From: Melioribacter sp.
GTDB taxonomy: Bacteria > Bacteroidota > Ignavibacteria > Ignavibacteriales > Melioribacteraceae
Assembly (NCBI GenBank): GCA_023250955.1
Contig: JAHEZQ010000019.1
Coordinates: 1-64,000 of the forward strand
Length of the DNA stretch: 64,000 bases
Direction: 5' to 3'
The notes beneath the pieces were generated by a model. It did not search any database and was not told where the DNA came from. It saw nothing but the letters and a program-made list of their open reading frames with translations. Below, one piece after another: positions 60,961 through 64,000 of the stretch. The first letter of the stretch is position 1, and the number at the start of each line of letters is the position of its first letter. The position numbers and the translations under genes are program-made.

Positions 60961-61299
60961 ATGAAACTAACAACATATGATAAATACACAGCAGTAATAG
61001 TAGAACTTAAGGGCGATATTACGGGTACAGCAAAAGACATAGAGTTCAGCAACACACTTCATAAACTTATTTCCGAAGGGAAGAAAAATATAATTATTGA
61101 TCTTAAAGAAACTGGATTTGTGAACAGTTCTGGTTTAGGAATGTTGATTGGTGGTTACACAACTGTCAAGAATGGCGGTGGTGATCTAAAACTAGCTAAT
61201 GCAACTGAAAAAATTGAGAGCTTACTTGTAATTACTAAACTCACCTCAGTTTTTACAAACTACACATCTGTTGATGATGCAATTAAAAGTTTTAACTAA
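60961..61299 (+). CDS. STAS-domain anti-sigma factor antagonist
   Basis: KNIIIDLKETGFVNSSGLGMLIGGYTTVKNGGGDLKLAN. The ORF opens at GTG 60952; ATG 60961 is an alternative start. Confidence 0.88.
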   Translation: MKLTTYDKYTAVIVELKGDITGTAKDIEFSNTLHKLISEGKKNIIIDLKETGFVNSSGLGMLIGGYTTVKNGGGDLKLANATEKIESLLVITKLTSVFTNYTSVDDAIKSFN

Positions 61300-61374
61300 A
61301 TATTCCAATTAGACTATTCATTTTATTATTTGCACTCAGTAGAAGAATCGGAATTCGATTTTCTATCGAATCAT

Positions 61375-61493
61375 CTATATAATAGATAAGGAAAATGTTT
61401 TGTTAGTCACAATTTGGTTACAGCTTTTCAGAAAGTTGTACAATTGAATTAAACTCGCAACAATTTTGACGTGTCAGAGAGCCCCTCTCTCTC
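61375..61493. repeat. Non-coding imperfect direct repeat, right copy, flanking the kinase island
   Basis: ctatataatagataaggaaaatgttttgttAGTCACAATTTGGTTACA ... hairpin AGAGAG-ccc-CTCTCT at 61476-61490; pairs with 47761-47880. Confidence 0.65.
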
Positions 61494-61647
61494 ACATATT
61501 TCTTAAAACCTTGTAATATTAGTTTATTTTTGATTTATTAAAAAAAATATTATCTTGGTTTTAAGATGGATGAAAATTCATTAAAGTTTACAATTCTAAG
61601 CCGAAAACTCAACTAGTTCCAACATAAATTAAATTCATTATATCACT

Positions 61648-62523
61648 ATGTCCAAAACACTTCATAGGATTTTTATAATTATTCTAATTCTAATTGGAAC
61701 TGCCACTTTTTTCTATTTTGGCATGTATGGGTATAATTATTACACAACATCGAATGAAGAAAGATTTTTTAATGGATTACACAAATTACTGAAACCAAGC
61801 GGCTTAATTGGTCACGGATTAGGAATCATTGGTTCTTTGATGATGATTATTGGAGTAAGCGCCTATATGATTAGGAAAAGAATAAGAAAATTTGTCAGAA
61901 TAGGTTTTCTAAAACACTGGTTAGAAATGCACATTTTTTTATGCAGCGTTGGCCCGATTTTAGTATTGTATCATACTGCATTTAAGTTCGGAGGAATTGT
62001 AGCTGTGAGTTTTTGGAGTATGGTTGCTGTTGTTTTAAGCGGTGTAATCGGAAGGTTTATCTATATACAAATACCAAGAACAATACAAGGACAAGAATAT
62101 TCTTTAGATGAATTAAAATCATTGGATAAAGATTATTCAGACAGACTTAAAACAGAATTCGGTTTAGATGATAGCTTGATTGTAAAGTTGGAATACTTTA
62201 ATAAGATTCAAATTCATAAAAGAACAAACTTTATATCAATCGGTTGGTTGATATTTAAGGATTATTTTATCAATAAAAAATTGTTAAGGAAATACAAGAA
62301 GGAATTAATTTCAAAAAAAATTGAATCAAACAAAGTTAAGGCAATTATAAAACTTTGTAATTCAAAATTAGTTTTATTAAGAAGAATCAGTCTTTTACAT
62401 TCTGTACATATAATTTTTAAATACTGGCATATTATTCATCTTCCGTTTGCTATTGTTATGTTAATAATTATGCTGGTTCATGTTACAGTTGCTATAACAT
62501 TTGGTTATACCTGGATTTTTTAG
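61648..62523 (+). CDS. Multi-spanning membrane protein, cytochrome-b-like
   Basis: Several hydrophobic helices with His residues in or near membrane segments (LIGHGLGIIGSLMMIIG, HWLEMHIFLCSVGPILVLYHTAF, FKYWHIIHLPFAIVMLIIMLVHVTVAI); adjacent redox genes. Confidence 0.6.
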   Translation: MSKTLHRIFIIILILIGTATFFYFGMYGYNYYTTSNEERFFNGLHKLLKPSGLIGHGLGIIGSLMMIIGVSAYMIRKRIRKFVRIGFLKHWLEMHIFLCSVGPILVLYHTAFKFGGIVAVSFWSMVAVVLSGVIGRFIYIQIPRTIQGQEYSLDELKSLDKDYSDRLKTEFGLDDSLIVKLEYFNKIQIHKRTNFISIGWLIFKDYFINKKLLRKYKKELISKKIESNKVKAIIKLCNSKLVLLRRISLLHSVHIIFKYWHIIHLPFAIVMLIIMLVHVTVAITFGYTWIF

Positions 62524-62545
62524 AAAGATAAATCAATGATGTTAA

Positions 62546-63886
62546 ATGGAAGTATTAATAGAAAATATTATAACATATTCTTTTGTTGCATTGCTTGCGA
62601 TTGGGATAATTTATTTCCAATTGAAAATGAGCAAGAAGAAATCAAAAATTATCCAAGGCAAAATTGAAAAAGCAAAAGAACTAGGTTTCCACGAACCCGT
62701 CTCTCTCCATCCTGTTGTTAATTTAGATATATGTATTGGAAGCGCTGCCTGTATTAAAGCCTGCCCTGAGCATGATATACTAGGGATAAGCGAGGGTAAA
62801 GCTGCAACCATAAATGCATCCCGTTGTGTGGGTCATGGTGCGTGTTTCCATGCTTGCCCGGTTGGTGCAATAACACTTTTGATCGGTACGGAAAAACGCG
62901 GTGTTGATTTACCGCATATTAGTCAAGAGTTTGAGACTAATGTTAAGGGAATTTATATAGCAGGTGAATTAGGTGGTATGGGTTTGATAAAAAATGCCGT
63001 TGCCCAAGGCAAACAAGCAGTTGATAACATAATTAAAAATTTAAATAAATCTCCAAAAGCAAAATTCGATATTGTAATTGTTGGAGCTGGTCCTGCCGGG
63101 ATCTCAGCAACATTAGCTGCCAAAGAAAAAAATCTAAGATATCTTACTCTCGAACAAAGTAGTTTGGGAGGCACAGTTTTTTCTTTCCCTAGGAAGAAAA
63201 TTGTAATGACATCTCCGATGCATTTGCCTCTTTATGGTAAAGTTAAACTAACCGAAACTTCTAAACCGGAATTGTTGGATTTATGGAATGAAGTTTTACA
63301 GAAAAATAAAATTACAATTACAGAAAATCAGAAAGTAGTTTCGATAGAAAAATTTGATGACCATTTCTCAGTTAAAACTTTAGCAGATACTTTTACAACA
63401 AATTCTGTCTTATTAGCTATTGGAAGAAGAGGTTCTCCAAGAAAATTAGGTGTTCCAGGTGAACAACTTGAAAAAGTTGCATATCGATTAATTGAACCTG
63501 ACTTAATTCACAATCAAAATGTTTTAATAGTTGGAGGCGGCGATTCTGCTATTGAAGCAGCATTATCATTACTTGATGATAAAACTAACAAAGTAACTTT
63601 ATCATATAGGGGTGACTCATTTGCCAGGATTAAACCTAGGAATTTTGAAAATATTAATAAGGCTGCAAAGAATAATCATCTGGAAATAATTTATAGTTCA
63701 CAGGTTTTAGAAATAAAAGATAAATCTGTGGTCTTTAGTTTTATTAAGGACGGCATAATGTTTGAGAAAGAGTTAGTGAATGATTTGGTCTACATTTTTG
63801 CAGGCGGCGAATTACCAAATGAATTTTTAGAAAAAGCCGGAATACGTATAACCAAAAAGTTCGGAGAGGTAATATTAAAACATTAA
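62546..63886 (+). CDS. Ferredoxin-domain NAD(P)/FAD oxidoreductase (thioredoxin-reductase-like)
   Basis: Two modified FeS motifs (CIGSAACIKACP, CVGHGACFHACP); FAD motif IVIVGAGPAGISATLAA; NAD(P) motif VLIVGGGDSAIEAALSL. Confidence 0.85.
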   Translation: MEVLIENIITYSFVALLAIGIIYFQLKMSKKKSKIIQGKIEKAKELGFHEPVSLHPVVNLDICIGSAACIKACPEHDILGISEGKAATINASRCVGHGACFHACPVGAITLLIGTEKRGVDLPHISQEFETNVKGIYIAGELGGMGLIKNAVAQGKQAVDNIIKNLNKSPKAKFDIVIVGAGPAGISATLAAKEKNLRYLTLEQSSLGGTVFSFPRKKIVMTSPMHLPLYGKVKLTETSKPELLDLWNEVLQKNKITITENQKVVSIEKFDDHFSVKTLADTFTTNSVLLAIGRRGSPRKLGVPGEQLEKVAYRLIEPDLIHNQNVLIVGGGDSAIEAALSLLDDKTNKVTLSYRGDSFARIKPRNFENINKAAKNNHLEIIYSSQVLEIKDKSVVFSFIKDGIMFEKELVNDLVYIFAGGELPNEFLEKAGIRITKKFGEVILKH

Positions 63887-64000
63887 TTTTTTTGTTTTTA
63901 CTTGTAACATTTACCTTTCCGGTACTTGCACAAGTATCTCCAGGAGATCTTACTAAAGCGCATGCCTATTTAGAGGGTATGAGTAATTGCACTAAATGCC
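63874..64000 (+). CDS. Partial secreted cytochrome c (3' end beyond the window)
   Basis: Frame KTLIFLFLLVTFTFPVLAQVSPGDLTKAHAYLEGMSNCTKC at the window edge, overlapping the previous stop. Start codon uncertain (ATT 63874 after GGAGAGG). CxxC would complete a haem motif if the next codon is His. Confidence 0.55.
   Translation, partial: MKTLIFLFLLVTFTFPVLAQVSPGDLTKAHAYLEGMSNCTKC

Noticed and set aside
61375-61493. Interpretation of the hairpin as the 3' end of a tRNA integration site
   Set aside because: Vaguely tRNA-arm-like, but no GGTTCGAATCC T-loop or acceptor stem is visible; kept only as an unexplained repeat.

Overview
This 64 kb window is AT-rich and looks like an Ignavibacteria/Bacteroidota-type bacterium (inference from gene content). 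It has three blocks. (1) ~1-47.7 kb is a large carbohydrate-utilisation region. It holds three paralogous LamG-containing secreted proteins of a family I cannot name, two GH29 alpha-L-fucosidases, a GH2-like enzyme, GH28, a GH127/DUF1680-like enzyme, a GH43-like beta-propeller protein, two paralogous FG-GAP proteins, two Cys-type sulfatases and an anaerobic sulfatase maturase with a C-terminal SEC-C motif. It also holds a ROK regulator, two SSS-family symporters, mutarotases, a PfkB kinase, Zn- and Fe-type alcohol dehydrogenases, and a DHDPS/PdxA/DUF1537 acid-sugar module. No SusC/SusD genes are visible. (2) ~48.5-61.3 kb is a signalling island: a GAF-SpoIIE (PP2C-type) phosphatase, four paralogous Hanks-type Ser/Thr kinases with TolB_N/TPR or beta-propeller sensor parts, and a STAS protein. 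The island is bracketed by an imperfect ~120 bp non-coding direct repeat. (3) ~61.6-64 kb is the start of a redox cluster: a membrane cytochrome-b-like protein, a ferredoxin/flavoprotein with Ser/His-substituted cluster motifs, and a truncated cytochrome c. The best leads are the unnamed LamG-associated domain family; the GC-richer LamG gene flanked by a duplicated, decayed 5' end of the neighbouring transporter gene; the repeat-bounded kinase/phosphatase island; and several gene remnants in intergenic gaps. All calls come from reading the sequence and ORF translations; no database search was run.
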